From Sandaracinus amylolyticus (lineage in GTDB: Bacteria > Myxococcota_A > Polyangia > Polyangiales > Sandaracinaceae), in assembly GCF_021631985.1 (NCBI RefSeq), contig NZ_CP070225.1:682001-746000 (forward strand): a DNA stretch of 64,000 bases, written 5' to 3'. The number at the start of each line of letters is the position of its first letter. The stretch's first letter is position 1. This document shows positions 8,527 through 17,415 of this stretch, piece after piece. A program made the position numbers and the translations under genes. The notes below the pieces were generated by a model that saw only the letters and a program-made list of their open reading frames with translations, searched no databases and was not told the origin of the DNA.

Positions 8527-10176
8527 ATGCGTGTGCAGTTCCGCTCCTCATCGATCCTCGCGCTCGCGCTCGTCCTCGCGGGCGCGCTCGTCGCTCCACC
8601 CCCCGCCTTCGCCGCGCCGCTGATGGCGACGTTCGGCGGCCCCGCGGGCTACGGCACGGGGACGCTCCCTGCCAACGACGACGGGTTCTCGTCGCCGATC
8701 GATCTGACCACCGCGTTCCCCGGCGGCCTCAACTTCTTCGGAGGCCCCTTCACGCAGGTGTGGGTCAACAACAACGGGAACATCACGTTCAGCGCGGGCG
8801 TGTCGCAGTACACGCCGACGGCGTTCCCCGTCGCGGATCGCCCGATGATCGCGCCGTACTGGGGTGACGTGGACACCCGCGGCCCGCGCAGCGCGACGAG
8901 CAACATGGTCTACTACCACCTCGAGCCCGGGCTCCTGGTGGCGACCTGGCACAACGTCAGCGTCTACAACCAGATCGCGAGCCAGAGCCCGACGCCGCGC
9001 ATGGACTTCCAGCTGATCGTGCGCAACGCGATCGGCTGCCGCGCCGGCGACTTCGATGTCGAGTTCCGTTACAACCGCTGCGAGTGGGAGGCCGGCAACG
9101 CGAGCGGTGAGCGCTCCAACAACGGCCTGTGCGACACCGAGACGAGCGGCTGCACTCCTGCGCAGGCCGGGTTCGACGCCGGCAACGGCATGAACTTCGT
9201 GGAGATCATGGGCTCGCGCACCAGCGCGATCCGCAACCTCTGCACGACGTCGAACGTGGGGATGCCCGGCGTGTGGCGCTTCAGCGTGCGCGGCGGGTCG
9301 GTGAGCTGCCCGGGCACCGGCGACGTGTGCGAGACCGGCATGCCCGGCGCGTGCGGCGTGGGCGTGACGCGCTGCATCGGGCGCGAGGTCGAGTGCGTGC
9401 AGATCGGCACATCGACGGCGGAGCGCTGCGACGGCATCGACAACGACTGCAACGGCACCGTGGACGACGGCGAGCTCTGCAGCGCGCTCGAGGTGTGCAG
9501 CGCCGGCGTGTGCGTGCCCTCGTGCTTCGAGGGCGGCTGCGCCGAGGGCGACACCTGCAACGAAGCGGGCGTGTGCGTGGAGACGGCGTGCATCGGCGTG
9601 ACCTGTCCCGCGTCGGAGCGCTGCGAGGGCGGCGTCTGCGTGGGCGCGTGCGCGGGGATCACGTGCCCGCACGGACAGCAGTGCGTCGCGGGTCGCTGCA
9701 CCGATCTCTGCGACGTGATCACCTGCGCCGAGGGCGAGATCTGCGTGGACGGCGAGTGCCGCGCGCAGTGCCCGTGCGCGCCCTGCGGCGAGGGCGAGAC
9801 GTGCCTCGCCGACGGGAGCTGCGAGTCGGCGGGGTGCGACGTGGTGATCTGCGATCCCGGGTTCTACTGCGAAGCGGGCGCGTGCCTCGACGGGTGCGCG
9901 GGCGCGGTGTGCCCCGAGGGCCAGTGGTGCTCGCAGGGTGACTGCATCGACGGCTCCGGGCCGGGGACCGACGCGGACGCGGGCGGCGGTGGTGGCGGCG
10001 ACACCGACGGCGGTGGCGTCGACGGCCTCGACGGTGGTGGCGGCGGCGGACGGATGCGAGGGAGGCCCGATCAGGGCTGCGGATGTCGCGTCGCGCCGCG
10101 CGCGCCTGCGTCGTGGCTCTGGCTGATGGCACCGCTCGCGCTGGTCGCGCTGCGCCGTCGTGCTCGTCGCGCGTGA
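8527..10176 (+). CDS. Secreted NIDO-like, Cys-rich surface protein with MYXO-CTERM-like tail
   Basis: 549 residues from ATG 8527, which has CCGAGGTGG upstream and gives a clean signal peptide cut near AFA (about residue 29). Residues about 30-230 resemble the nidogen NIDO domain ('VWVNNNGNITF', 'MIAPYWGDVDTR', 'LLVATWHNV', 'DFQLIVRN'). Then come one MopE motif (CDGIDNDCNGTVDD) and five or six short Cys-rich modules of the type 'ITCPHGQQCVAGRCT' (about 310-465). A Gly/Asp-rich linker follows, then GCGCR, a helix 'WLWLMAPLALVAL' and RRRARRA. This is a cell-surface protein by design, probably adhesive; no enzymatic residues are seen. The next gene starts 14 bases on and is of similar style. Confidence 0.75.
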   Translation: MRVQFRSSSILALALVLAGALVAPPPAFAAPLMATFGGPAGYGTGTLPANDDGFSSPIDLTTAFPGGLNFFGGPFTQVWVNNNGNITFSAGVSQYTPTAFPVADRPMIAPYWGDVDTRGPRSATSNMVYYHLEPGLLVATWHNVSVYNQIASQSPTPRMDFQLIVRNAIGCRAGDFDVEFRYNRCEWEAGNASGERSNNGLCDTETSGCTPAQAGFDAGNGMNFVEIMGSRTSAIRNLCTTSNVGMPGVWRFSVRGGSVSCPGTGDVCETGMPGACGVGVTRCIGREVECVQIGTSTAERCDGIDNDCNGTVDDGELCSALEVCSAGVCVPSCFEGGCAEGDTCNEAGVCVETACIGVTCPASERCEGGVCVGACAGITCPHGQQCVAGRCTDLCDVITCAEGEICVDGECRAQCPCAPCGEGETCLADGSCESAGCDVVICDPGFYCEAGACLDGCAGAVCPEGQWCSQGDCIDGSGPGTDADAGGGGGGDTDGGGVDGLDGGGGGGRMRGRPDQGCGCRVAPRAPASWLWLMAPLALVALRRRARRA

Positions 10177-10190
10177 GGGAGGGCGAGCCG

Positions 10191-10871
10191 ATGAGACTGC
10201 GAAGCTACGTGTGCGCGCTGCTCCTCGTGGCCTCCGCCGCGTGCGGGGGCGACGACGACGACGACGGAGTCGTGCCCGGCGCCGACGGCAGCACGCCGGG
10301 AGGGCTCGACGGATCGATGGTGCGCACCGACGGCGGCGGCGGGTGTGTGCCGGCGATCGAGATCTGCGGCGATCGCATGGACCAGAACTGCGACGGCCGC
10401 GACACGTCGTGCGGGGACACCGACGGCGACGGCATCGAGGCGTGCCGCGCCGGCGACGACCTGACGCGCTGCGACTGCGACGACGGACGCACCGACGTGC
10501 GCCCGCCCTTCGGCTCGCTCGCGGGCGCGCCCGAGCTCTGCGACGATCGCGACAACGACTGCGACGGCCGCGTCGACGAGAGCGCGCAGTGTTGCGAGGG
10601 CTGTGCGAGCCTCGACGATCGCGCGCGCGCCGACGTGTGCACCGAGGACGGGAGCTGCGACTGCTCGACCGCGCCGGGGGTCGCGCCCTGCGCGGCGGGG
10701 CAGACGTGCTGCGCGGGCGGGTGCGTCGACCTGCAGAGCGACATGGAGAACTGCGGGTACTGCGGGACCACGTGCACGCAGTCGGCGGATCGCTGCACCG
10801 CGGGGGAGTGCCACTGCGGCACCGGGCCGGTCTGCGACCTCGACTACGTGTGCACCGGCGGCTCGTGCTGA
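10191..10871 (+). CDS. Cys-rich lipoprotein with MopE-type metal-binding motifs
   Basis: 226 residues. ATG 10191 follows a GAGGGAGGG ribosome site. The lipoprotein signal ends at SAAC, followed by GGDDDDDG and a Gly/Asp linker. Two Asp-rich Cys clusters are visible ('CGDRMDQNCDGRDTSC', 'CDDRDNDCDGRVDESAQC'), the pattern of 'putative metal-binding motif' proteins. The C-terminal third is dense in Cys pairs ('CCAGGCVDLQSDMENCGYCG', 'CHCGTGPVCD'). It is probably an outer-membrane or periplasmic lipoprotein co-transcribed with the NIDO-like gene 14 bases upstream. Function unknown. A strong bidirectional terminator lies 20 bases after the stop. Confidence 0.75.
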   Translation: MRLRSYVCALLLVASAACGGDDDDDGVVPGADGSTPGGLDGSMVRTDGGGGCVPAIEICGDRMDQNCDGRDTSCGDTDGDGIEACRAGDDLTRCDCDDGRTDVRPPFGSLAGAPELCDDRDNDCDGRVDESAQCCEGCASLDDRARADVCTEDGSCDCSTAPGVAPCAAGQTCCAGGCVDLQSDMENCGYCGTTCTQSADRCTAGECHCGTGPVCDLDYVCTGGSC

Positions 10872-10891
10872 CGCGCTGAGCGGACGGAACG

Positions 10892-10929
10892 CGAAGAGGC
10901 CGACGCGGCGTGCCGCATCGGCCTCTTCG
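10892..10929. terminator. Strong bidirectional terminator between convergent genes
   Basis: CGAAGAGGCCGA (10892-10903) pairs perfectly with TCGGCCTCTTCG (10918-10929), and an inner GCGGC/GCCGC stem extends it around a GT loop. It lies between the ends of the convergent Cys-rich lipoprotein and lpd genes and can serve both. Confidence 0.85.
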
Positions 10930-10947
10930 TGTCTTCGCGCTCGACGA

Positions 10948-12378
10948 TCAGACGCTCGGACGCGGCGGGCGGTTGTTCGTGTGGATCGCGTGCCCCAGCG
11001 CCTGGTGGAACGCTTCCATCACGCCCTCGCCGAGCGTCGGGTGCGGGTGGATCGTCATCGCGACGTCCTCGGCGAACGCGCACATCTCGATCGCGAGGCT
11101 CGCCTCGCTGATCAGATCGCTCGCCTCGGGGCCGACGATCGCGACGCCGAGCACCTCGTTCGTCTGCTCGTCGAGGATGACCTTCACGAAGCCCTCGGTG
11201 CTGTCGATCGCCATCGCGCGGCCGAGCACGCTGAAGGGGAACTTGCCGAGCTTCACCTTCTTGCCCGCGGCCTTCGCGTCGCGCTCGCTCATGCCGGTCG
11301 TCGCGATCTCCGGCTCGGTGAAGATCGCGCTCGGCATCGTGCGCCAGTCGCGCGCCGACTTCTTGCCCGCGATCACCTCGGCGACGATCTCGCCCTCCTT
11401 CGTCGCCTTGTGCGCGAGGTACGGCGCGCCGCTCACGTCGCCGATCGCGTAGACGCCCTTCACGTTCGTCTGCAGCTTGTCGTCGACGAGCACGTGGCCG
11501 CGCTGATCGAGGTTCACGCCGATCTCCTCGAGGCCGATCCCCTTGCCGTTCGGGCGGAAGCCGATCGACACGAGCACCTTGTCCGCCTCGATGTCGCGCT
11601 TGGCGCCGTCGGGCAGCTCGACCGTGAGCATCGCCTTCTTGTTCTCGACGCGGAGGTTCGTCGCCTTCGTCTTGAGCAGCACCTCGCCGCCCGCCTTCTC
11701 GAAGGCCTTCTGCACGACCTGCACGAGGTCGGGATCGGTCGTGCCGAGGAGCTGATCGAGCAGCTCGACGACGATCACCTTCATGCCGAGCTTCTGGTAG
11801 ACCATGCCCAGCTCCATGCCGATGACGCCGCCGCCGACGACGATCATCGTGCCCTTCGCCTCGCGCATGGACACCGCCTGACGCGCGGTGATCACGGTCT
11901 CGCCGTCGATCTTGAGGTGCGGCAGCTCGATCGGCGTCGCGCCGGTCGCGACCACGATCGCCTTCGTCGCCTCGAAGGTCTCCTTGGTGCCGTCGGCCTT
12001 CGTGACCTCGACGCTCTTGGGCCCGGTCACGCGCGCAGTGCCCATCACGATCTCGCCGCCGTTCGCCTTGATCAGCGTCGCGACGCCGGAGGTGAGCTTC
12101 TTGACGATGCCCTCCTTCCAGTCCTGCATCTTGCCGATGTCGATGTGCACGCCCTGCGCGGTGATGCCCATCTTCTCCGCGTGCAGGATCCGCTCGTAGA
12201 GACCGGACGCCGCGATCAGCGCCTTGCTGGGGATGCAGCCCCAGTTGAGGCACACGCCGCCGACGTACTCCTTCTCGACGACGAGCACCTTCTGCTTGAG
12301 CTGCCCGAGACGGATCGCGCACGGGTATCCGCCCGGACCTCCGCCGATCACGATCGCGTCGAAGCTCTTGTTGGCCAT
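10948..12378 (-). CDS. lpdA: Dihydrolipoamide dehydrogenase (E3)
   Basis: 476 residues. This flavoenzyme reoxidises dihydrolipoamide of 2-oxoacid dehydrogenase complexes with NAD+. Seen in order: FAD site 'IGGGPGGYPCAIR' (11-23), redox-active disulfide C43/C48 in 'GGVCLNWGCIPSKAL', NAD site 'VGGGVIGMELG', second FAD site 'GVYAIGDVSG', and the catalytic His-Glu in 'HPHPTLGEGVMEAF' near the C-terminus. The start is ATG 12378, with GAAGGAACG upstream. The branched-chain E1 alpha gene lies upstream on the same strand, 171 bases away, but a hairpin between them (12520-12543) suggests separate transcripts. No lipoyl domain is fused to the N-terminus. Confidence 0.95.
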   Translation of the reverse strand: MANKSFDAIVIGGGPGGYPCAIRLGQLKQKVLVVEKEYVGGVCLNWGCIPSKALIAASGLYERILHAEKMGITAQGVHIDIGKMQDWKEGIVKKLTSGVATLIKANGGEIVMGTARVTGPKSVEVTKADGTKETFEATKAIVVATGATPIELPHLKIDGETVITARQAVSMREAKGTMIVVGGGVIGMELGMVYQKLGMKVIVVELLDQLLGTTDPDLVQVVQKAFEKAGGEVLLKTKATNLRVENKKAMLTVELPDGAKRDIEADKVLVSIGFRPNGKGIGLEEIGVNLDQRGHVLVDDKLQTNVKGVYAIGDVSGAPYLAHKATKEGEIVAEVIAGKKSARDWRTMPSAIFTEPEIATTGMSERDAKAAGKKVKLGKFPFSVLGRAMAIDSTEGFVKVILDEQTNEVLGVAIVGPEASDLISEASLAIEMCAFAEDVAMTIHPHPTLGEGVMEAFHQALGHAIHTNNRPPRPSV

Positions 12379-12519
12379 GAGGAACGTTCCTTCGAAGAAG
12401 ATGTGGGGTTCATCGAGCCCCGCGTTCGAGCATCGTCGCGCGGGCGAGAGCAAGCGGGGCTGGGGCCCCGCGCGCAGTGTTCGGGGTGGGGGGCCCCGAT
12501 CCGGCTTTGCCGGGCGGGG

Positions 12520-12543
12520 GGAGGGGTCTTCCAAGACCCCTCC
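12520..12543 (-). terminator. Hairpin after the E1 alpha gene
   Basis: GGAGGGGTCTT (12520-12530) and AAGACCCCTCC (12533-12543) are perfectly complementary; the loop is formed by the central TTCCAA. It begins 7 bases downstream of the E1 alpha stop on the minus strand. There is no T run, so it may act as a factor-dependent terminator or an mRNA 3' end. Confidence 0.55.
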
Positions 12544-12549
12544 GGGAAC

Positions 12550-13662
12550 TTAGTGGTGTCCGAGCGGCGCGGGCGGAAGCCCGAGGAGCACCTCGCGCTG
12601 CTCCGCGAGGTGCTGCGGGAGCGTCGCGTACACGTCCTCGAACACCGTCTCGCGCGCCGGCGGCCCGAGCTCCTCGACCTGCGCGAGCGCCGCATCGAGC
12701 TCGGCGCGCAGGCGCGTCTCGATCACGTCCTTCGTCGCGTCGTCGAGCAGCTCGGCCTTCTGCAGGTAGCGCTCGAAGCGCGCGAGCGGATCCTTCTTCG
12801 CCCACGCCTCGACCTCGTCGTTCGAGCGATAGCGCGTCGGATCGTCGCTCGAGCTGTGCGGGCCCATGCGGTACGTGACGCTCTCGACGAACGTCGGGCC
12901 CTCGCCCGCGCGAGCACGATCGACCGCGTCCTTCACGACGCGATAGATCGCGAGCACGTCGTTGCCGTCGACGCGCACGCCGCGGATTCCGTATGCATGC
13001 GCCTTCACGGCGATGGTCGCGCTCGCCGTCTGCTTGGCGGTGGGCACGCTGATCGACCAGTGGTTGTTCTGGCAGATCAGCACCACGGGCGGCTTGTGGA
13101 TCCCCGCGAACGTCATCGCCGCGTGGAAGTCGGGCTGGCTCGTCGCGCCGTCGCCCATGAAGCCGACGCTGACGACCTTCTCGCCCCTGGCCTTCGCCGC
13201 CATCGCTGCGCCGACCGCCTGCGGGATCTGCGGTCCGATGCACGAGCTCCACGCGACCTGGTTCACCGCGCGGCCCGACTGGTGGCTCGGCATCTGGCGA
13301 CCCTTCAGCAGGTCGCCGCCGTTGCCGTAGACCTGCGCGAGCCACGTGCCGAGCGGGAATCCGCGCACGAGCATGATCGCGGCCTCGCGCAGCGCGGGGA
13401 ACACCCAGTCCTCGGGCGCGAGCGCGAGACCGGTCGCGATCGGCGTCGCCTCTTGTCCGGTGATCGTGCCGTAGAAGCCGACCTTGCCCTGGCGCTGCTT
13501 GCCGAGCATGCGCTCGTCGATCCGGCGGATGCGCAGCATCTGCTCGTACATCGCGAGCAGCATCTCCTTGGGCAGGAAGGGATCGCGTTGCGGGTCCGCG
13601 GTGCCGTCCTCGCGCAGCACGGAGAACAGCGTGAGCGTCGGATCGTCGCCTTTGATGCGCAT
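12550..13662 (-). CDS. 2-oxoacid dehydrogenase E1 alpha, branched-chain type
   Basis: 370 residues. A thiamine-diphosphate enzyme subunit that decarboxylates a 2-oxoacid, probably a branched-chain one. The TPP motif runs from GDGATS (170-175) to the NN at 199-200. The phosphorylation-loop region reads 'YRMGPHSSSDDPTRYRS' (about 267-283), which resembles the mitochondrial branched-chain E1 alpha rather than the pyruvate enzyme. Early 'GQEATPIATGLAL' (69-81) also fits. The usual partners (E1 beta, E2) are not adjacent in this window; only E3 follows. ATG 13662 gives the expected N-terminus. Pyruvate dehydrogenase E1 alpha is the alternative. Confidence 0.85.
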   Translation of the reverse strand: MRIKGDDPTLTLFSVLREDGTADPQRDPFLPKEMLLAMYEQMLRIRRIDERMLGKQRQGKVGFYGTITGQEATPIATGLALAPEDWVFPALREAAIMLVRGFPLGTWLAQVYGNGGDLLKGRQMPSHQSGRAVNQVAWSSCIGPQIPQAVGAAMAAKARGEKVVSVGFMGDGATSQPDFHAAMTFAGIHKPPVVLICQNNHWSISVPTAKQTASATIAVKAHAYGIRGVRVDGNDVLAIYRVVKDAVDRARAGEGPTFVESVTYRMGPHSSSDDPTRYRSNDEVEAWAKKDPLARFERYLQKAELLDDATKDVIETRLRAELDAALAQVEELGPPARETVFEDVYATLPQHLAEQREVLLGLPPAPLGHH

Positions 13663-13832
13663 CGCGCGCGCATCTTACCGAGCGAGGCTTGGCGGGCAAA
13701 GGCGCGGGCCAAGACCCGTGAGCACGCGCGTGTCGGAGCGAAGCGGCGCGTGCGCAGGTGAGATCCGTCACGCGCGGGCGTACGATTCGAGTCGGTGGGC
13801 CGTGCGTCGCGCGGCGCGGAGGTCGGGGTCGG

Positions 13833-14507
13833 ATGCTGTCATCTCGAGCGACAGGCGCGCCGATCTGGATCGTGGGAGTGCTCGCGCTCTGCATGTCGTG
13901 CGCGCTGCCTGCTGGCTCGCGGACTCACGGCCGCGAGGAGTCGCGGGTCGCGCGCGAGACCGCGACGCTGCCCGACGGCACACCGCTCGAGGGCAGCATC
14001 GTCGAGCAGGGCGCGGCGCACGCGCCCGATCTGCGCGCGCAGATCCCGTGGCCGAACGTGGCGTCGCTGTGGGGCTGGGGCGCGCTGCGCATCGTGGGTC
14101 GGCCGCGCGACGACGAGATGCACGTGCACGCGATCGTCGATGCGCCGGCGCGCGCGCGGCGATGGGGCGCGATGTGCGACGTGCGGATGGAGATCGACGG
14201 CGAGCGCGTCGCGCTGCGCGCGAGCTACATCGGGCGACCGCTGACGCGCGGGGTCTACGACGCAGTGCGTCTCGATCTCTCGATCGAGACGCTGCGTGCG
14301 ATCGCGCGCGCCGCGCGGGTGGAGGGCGAGGTGTGCGGCGATCGGTTCGAGATCGGCGCCGAGCAGCGCGCGACGGTCGCGCGGTTCGTGGAGCGCTTCG
14401 ACGATCTCGCGGTGCCGAGCGAGCCGCTGCGGGGCGCGCCTCCGTCGAACGGGCCCGACCTGTTCCTGCCGGGCTGGGACGACGAGATCTGGCCGACGCC
14501 CGCCTAA
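13833..14507 (+). CDS. Hypothetical exported protein, probable lipoprotein
   Basis: 224 residues, not recognised. ATG 13833 is preceded by GCGGAGG and gives a hydrophobic N-terminus (IWIVGVLALCMSC) followed by ALPAG; two Cys could be lipidated but neither has a perfect lipobox. The mature part (about 60-224) is mixed alpha/beta with no repeats. It ends in a Trp/Pro-rich tail ('LPGWDDEIWPTPA'). Its stop overlaps the convergent amidase stop by 4 bases. A longer reading starting 75 bases earlier lacks a signal peptide. Confidence 0.6.
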   Translation: MLSSRATGAPIWIVGVLALCMSCALPAGSRTHGREESRVARETATLPDGTPLEGSIVEQGAAHAPDLRAQIPWPNVASLWGWGALRIVGRPRDDEMHVHAIVDAPARARRWGAMCDVRMEIDGERVALRASYIGRPLTRGVYDAVRLDLSIETLRAIARAARVEGEVCGDRFEIGAEQRATVARFVERFDDLAVPSEPLRGAPPSNGPDLFLPGWDDEIWPTPA

Positions 14508-15907
14508 CGAGACAGCGCGGGGATCGAGAAGGGCGGCCAGCGATCGGCCCACGGTCGCGCGTGCTCGAGCTGGTACGCGAGGCGGAGCAGCAGCGCATCG
14601 GCGCCCGCGGCCGCCGCGAAGTGCATCCCGATCGGCAGACCGCGCTCCGAGACGTGCAGCGGCACCGACATCGCGGGGCAGCCCGCGACGTTCTGGACCG
14701 GCGTGTAGCCGACCGCGCGCGCCGTGCGGCGGATCAGCGCTTCACGCCCGAGCACCGGCGACAGGTGGCCCAGCGACCAGATCTCGGTCGCGAGCGTCGG
14801 TGTGAGCACGACGTCGTGCTCGCGCGTCGCGTCGCGATACGCGCGCGCGGCCTCGGCGAACGCCGCGCGGGCGATCGGGAGCGCGTCGTCGCCGCGCGCC
14901 TGGAACGCTTCGATCAGCGACCACGTGAAGGGCTCGAGCTCGTGCTCCTGCACCGGGGTGCGGCGCGCGCGATCGACGACGTCCACCACGCTCGCGACCG
15001 CGGCGCCCGCGACGACGAAGAGCGCATCCGCGAGCTCCGGGCCGGAGATCGGCGGCGGCGCGATCATGTCGACGTGATGCCCGAGCTCGACGAGCAGCGC
15101 GATCGCCTCGTCGTGGGCGCGACGCACCGCGGGCTCGACGTCGTCGCCGAGGAGCGTGCGCGTCCACGTCGCGATGCGCAGCGGGCGATCGAGGGGATCG
15201 CGCACGAACCCCACGGGATCGCGGGCGCTGCGATCCTCGGTGATCGAGAGGAAGAGCGCGCTGTCGCGCACCGAGCGCGTGAAGCAGTGGTCGCTCGTGA
15301 TGTCGAGGAAGTCGCTGGTGCCGAAGCTCGCGGGGACCGTGCGCCCACGGCTCGGCTTGAAGCCGAAGACGCCGCACGCCGATGCGGGCACGCGGATCGA
15401 GCCGCCGCCATCGTTCGCGTGCGCGATCGGGACGAGGCCCGCAGCGACTGCGGCCGCGCTCCCGCCCGACGAGCCGCCGCACGAGCGCGAGAGATCCCAC
15501 GGGTTGTGGGTCGCGCCCTCGAGCAACGTCTCGGTGCTGTGGAGGAGCCCGAATTCCGCGGTCGCGCTCTTGCCCACGCAGACGAGCCCCGCTGCGGCGA
15601 GGCGCTTGCCGTACTGCGTCTGCTGTCGCGCCACGTTCGCGCGGAACACGCGCGAGCCCATCGACCAGCGCACGTCGGGCCACGGCGTGGAGTCCTTCAC
15701 GAGGAAGGGCACACCGCGCAGCGGGCCCTCGACGATCGCGCGCGGACGCTCGCGGTTCACGGTGACGACGGAGCGCAGCAGCGGATCGAGCGTGTCGATG
15801 CGCGCGAGCGCCGCCTCGCGCAGCTCGTCGGCGGTGATCTCTCCGCGCGCGCACAGCTCGGCCTGGGCGATGGCGTCGAGGCGGCTCAGCGACGTGGCGT
15901 CGTTCAC
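14504..15907 (-). CDS. Amidase signature family hydrolase
   Basis: 467 residues, a usual length for the family. The Ser-cisSer-Lys triad can be read: K71 in 'LVKDSTPW', the cis-Ser in 'RSCGGSSGGSAAAVAAG' (141-157), and nucleophile S170 in 'DGGGSIRVPASACG'. 'GVFGFKPSRGRT' follows as expected. It probably hydrolyses a carboxamide or related amide; the substrate is unknown. There is no GatB or GatC nearby, so a tRNA amidotransferase GatA role is unlikely. It is divergent from the small lipoprotein at 15955 with only 47 bases between. Confidence 0.9.
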   Translation of the reverse strand: MNDATSLSRLDAIAQAELCARGEITADELREAALARIDTLDPLLRSVVTVNRERPRAIVEGPLRGVPFLVKDSTPWPDVRWSMGSRVFRANVARQQTQYGKRLAAAGLVCVGKSATAEFGLLHSTETLLEGATHNPWDLSRSCGGSSGGSAAAVAAGLVPIAHANDGGGSIRVPASACGVFGFKPSRGRTVPASFGTSDFLDITSDHCFTRSVRDSALFLSITEDRSARDPVGFVRDPLDRPLRIATWTRTLLGDDVEPAVRRAHDEAIALLVELGHHVDMIAPPPISGPELADALFVVAGAAVASVVDVVDRARRTPVQEHELEPFTWSLIEAFQARGDDALPIARAAFAEAARAYRDATREHDVVLTPTLATEIWSLGHLSPVLGREALIRRTARAVGYTPVQNVAGCPAMSVPLHVSERGLPIGMHFAAAAGADALLLRLAYQLEHARPWADRWPPFSIPALSR

Positions 15908-15954
15908 GCGCGCATCTTGCGGGGTCGCATCGACGCGCGCGACCTCCGCGCTAG

Positions 15955-16419
15955 ATGATCGCGGCCGTGCGTCTTCCGATCGTCGTCCTCGCCCTCATCT
16001 CGTCCGCGCTCCTCACCGCATGCGCGCGTGAGCTCGACGACACGACCCCCGAGGGCGCGGCTGCGCTCTTCGTCGATGCGCTCGAGCGAGGGCGCGACGA
16101 TCGCAACGCGCTGCGCGAGGCCTACGAGCTGATCGACGAGGAGTCGCAGCGCCGTCTCTACGAGCGCGCGCGCAGCGCGACCGCGCTCGGGGCGCGCGAG
16201 TACGAGCCGTGGGAGATGCTCGTCGAGGGGCGCTCGCGCCTGCGCTTCACGCCTCGCCGCGGCAGCGGATTCCGCGCGCGAGACGAGGGCGAAGGGCGCG
16301 CGGTCGTGACCGTGAGCGGCGAAGAAGCGTCGCAGCGCGCCGAGCTCCCGATGCAGCTCGAGGACGACGGGTGGCGCGTCGTCCTCGATGTGCCCGAGCT
16401 GCGCAGCACGCCGGAGTGA
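15955..16419 (+). CDS. Small lipoprotein, unknown function
   Basis: 154 residues. The signal ends at the lipobox LLTAC (about residue 23). The mature part starts with 'DDTTPEGAAALFVDALERG', the look of NTF2/DUF4878-like 'nuclear transport factor' lipoproteins in which a helix is followed by a curved sheet; the C-terminal part is strand-rich ('RAVVTVSGEEASQ', 'DDGWRVVLDVPEL'). The start could be ATG 15955 or GTG 15967, both leaving the signal intact. It ends 3 bases from the convergent PepSY gene. Function not assigned. Confidence 0.6.
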   Translation: MIAAVRLPIVVLALISSALLTACARELDDTTPEGAAALFVDALERGRDDRNALREAYELIDEESQRRLYERARSATALGAREYEPWEMLVEGRSRLRFTPRRGSGFRARDEGEGRAVVTVSGEEASQRAELPMQLEDDGWRVVLDVPELRSTPE

Positions 16420-16422
16420 TGT

Positions 16423-17406
16423 TCAGTCGCTCGCGCGGCCCGGCTCTTCGGGTCGCACGTTGCCGAAGCGCAGCTCGTCGTGCGTCGCGAGCATCGTGAG
16501 CGCGGCCACCATCACGCCCACGCTCACCGCGATCACGCCGAGCGCGCGCGTCTTCTTCAGCTGCCACCACATCACGAGCCCGGTCAGCGCCCAGATCACG
16601 AGCGTGAGCCCGGTGAGATCCGCGAAGAGCGCCCAGAACGTCGTGGGCCCGAGCGAGGGCGGGTAGTGATGCGTCTTGTGCATCGCGCCGAGCAGATCGT
16701 GGAGGCTGAGCTCGGGCGAGCGCTCGGTGAGGCGACCGTCGACGCGGCCGTCGCGCAGATCGTAGGTGACGTTCCAGCGACGGCCCTGGTCGTCGATCGT
16801 GCGGAACCGAATGCTCGGCGCGATGCGCGCGCGCAGCGGTCCGTGGGCATCGTCGACGCCGAGCGTCGGCAGCAACTCCGCGATGCGCGTCTCGACGTCC
16901 GCGACGCGATGCGCGGGCAGCTCGATCGTGCCCGCGAAGGGCGGCGGCTCCGCGGTGTGATCGGGGCGCGTCAGGAGCAGACCGCGACCCGCCGCGGGAT
17001 CGACGAGCACGAGGTGCTTCACGCCGGGCCCGCTCGCGCCGAACGCGAGCGATCCGTGGAAGCGGCTCTCGTACTCGTTGTCGAGGCGCACCGAGTGCCC
17101 CTGCGCGCGCAGCGCGGCGACGACTTCCTCCGCGAGCGCGCGCGGCACCATCGGCGTGATGCCTGCGTGCTCCTGCAGGTGTGCCGCGGAGATCGGGCGC
17201 GCCCGCACGGCCTCACCGACGCCGGGATGATTGAAGAGCATCCCGCTCACCCCGAAGAAGATCACCCACGGGAAGAGCACGAGGCCCAGGTACATGTGGA
17301 TCTTGCGGATCCACCGCATCGCACGGGTGCGCGCACCGGGCGTCTCCGGAGCGCGCGGCGTGTCCGCGAGGCGCGCCTTCAGCGCAGTGAGGATCGGAGC
17401 CGACAT
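16423..17406 (-). CDS. PepSY-associated transmembrane protein, probable siderophore-iron handling
   Basis: 327 residues. The N-terminal helix 'IRKIHMYLGLVLFPWVIFFGVSGMLF' (about 34-60) carries the Trp/Arg-His-Gly pattern of PepSY_TM proteins. A periplasmic region (about 65-240) is followed by 'LLGAMHKTHHYPP' and two C-terminal helices ('LTLVIWALTGLVMWWQL', 'GVIAVSVGVMVAALTML'). His residues in the helices suggest heme or metal binding. The family often sits with TonB receptors and siderophore genes and is thought to help reduce or release iron. Here it is the last gene of the leftward NRPS operon, 9 bases after the propeller-like lipoprotein gene. Confidence 0.8.
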   Translation of the reverse strand: MSAPILTALKARLADTPRAPETPGARTRAMRWIRKIHMYLGLVLFPWVIFFGVSGMLFNHPGVGEAVRARPISAAHLQEHAGITPMVPRALAEEVVAALRAQGHSVRLDNEYESRFHGSLAFGASGPGVKHLVLVDPAAGRGLLLTRPDHTAEPPPFAGTIELPAHRVADVETRIAELLPTLGVDDAHGPLRARIAPSIRFRTIDDQGRRWNVTYDLRDGRVDGRLTERSPELSLHDLLGAMHKTHHYPPSLGPTTFWALFADLTGLTLVIWALTGLVMWWQLKKTRALGVIAVSVGVMVAALTMLATHDELRFGNVRPEEPGRASD

Positions 17407-17415
17407 GCTCGTCTC

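Noticed and set aside
14504-15907. GatA subunit of tRNA amidotransferase
   Set aside because: No GatB or GatC nearby and the surrounding genes are unrelated; a general amidase is the safer call.
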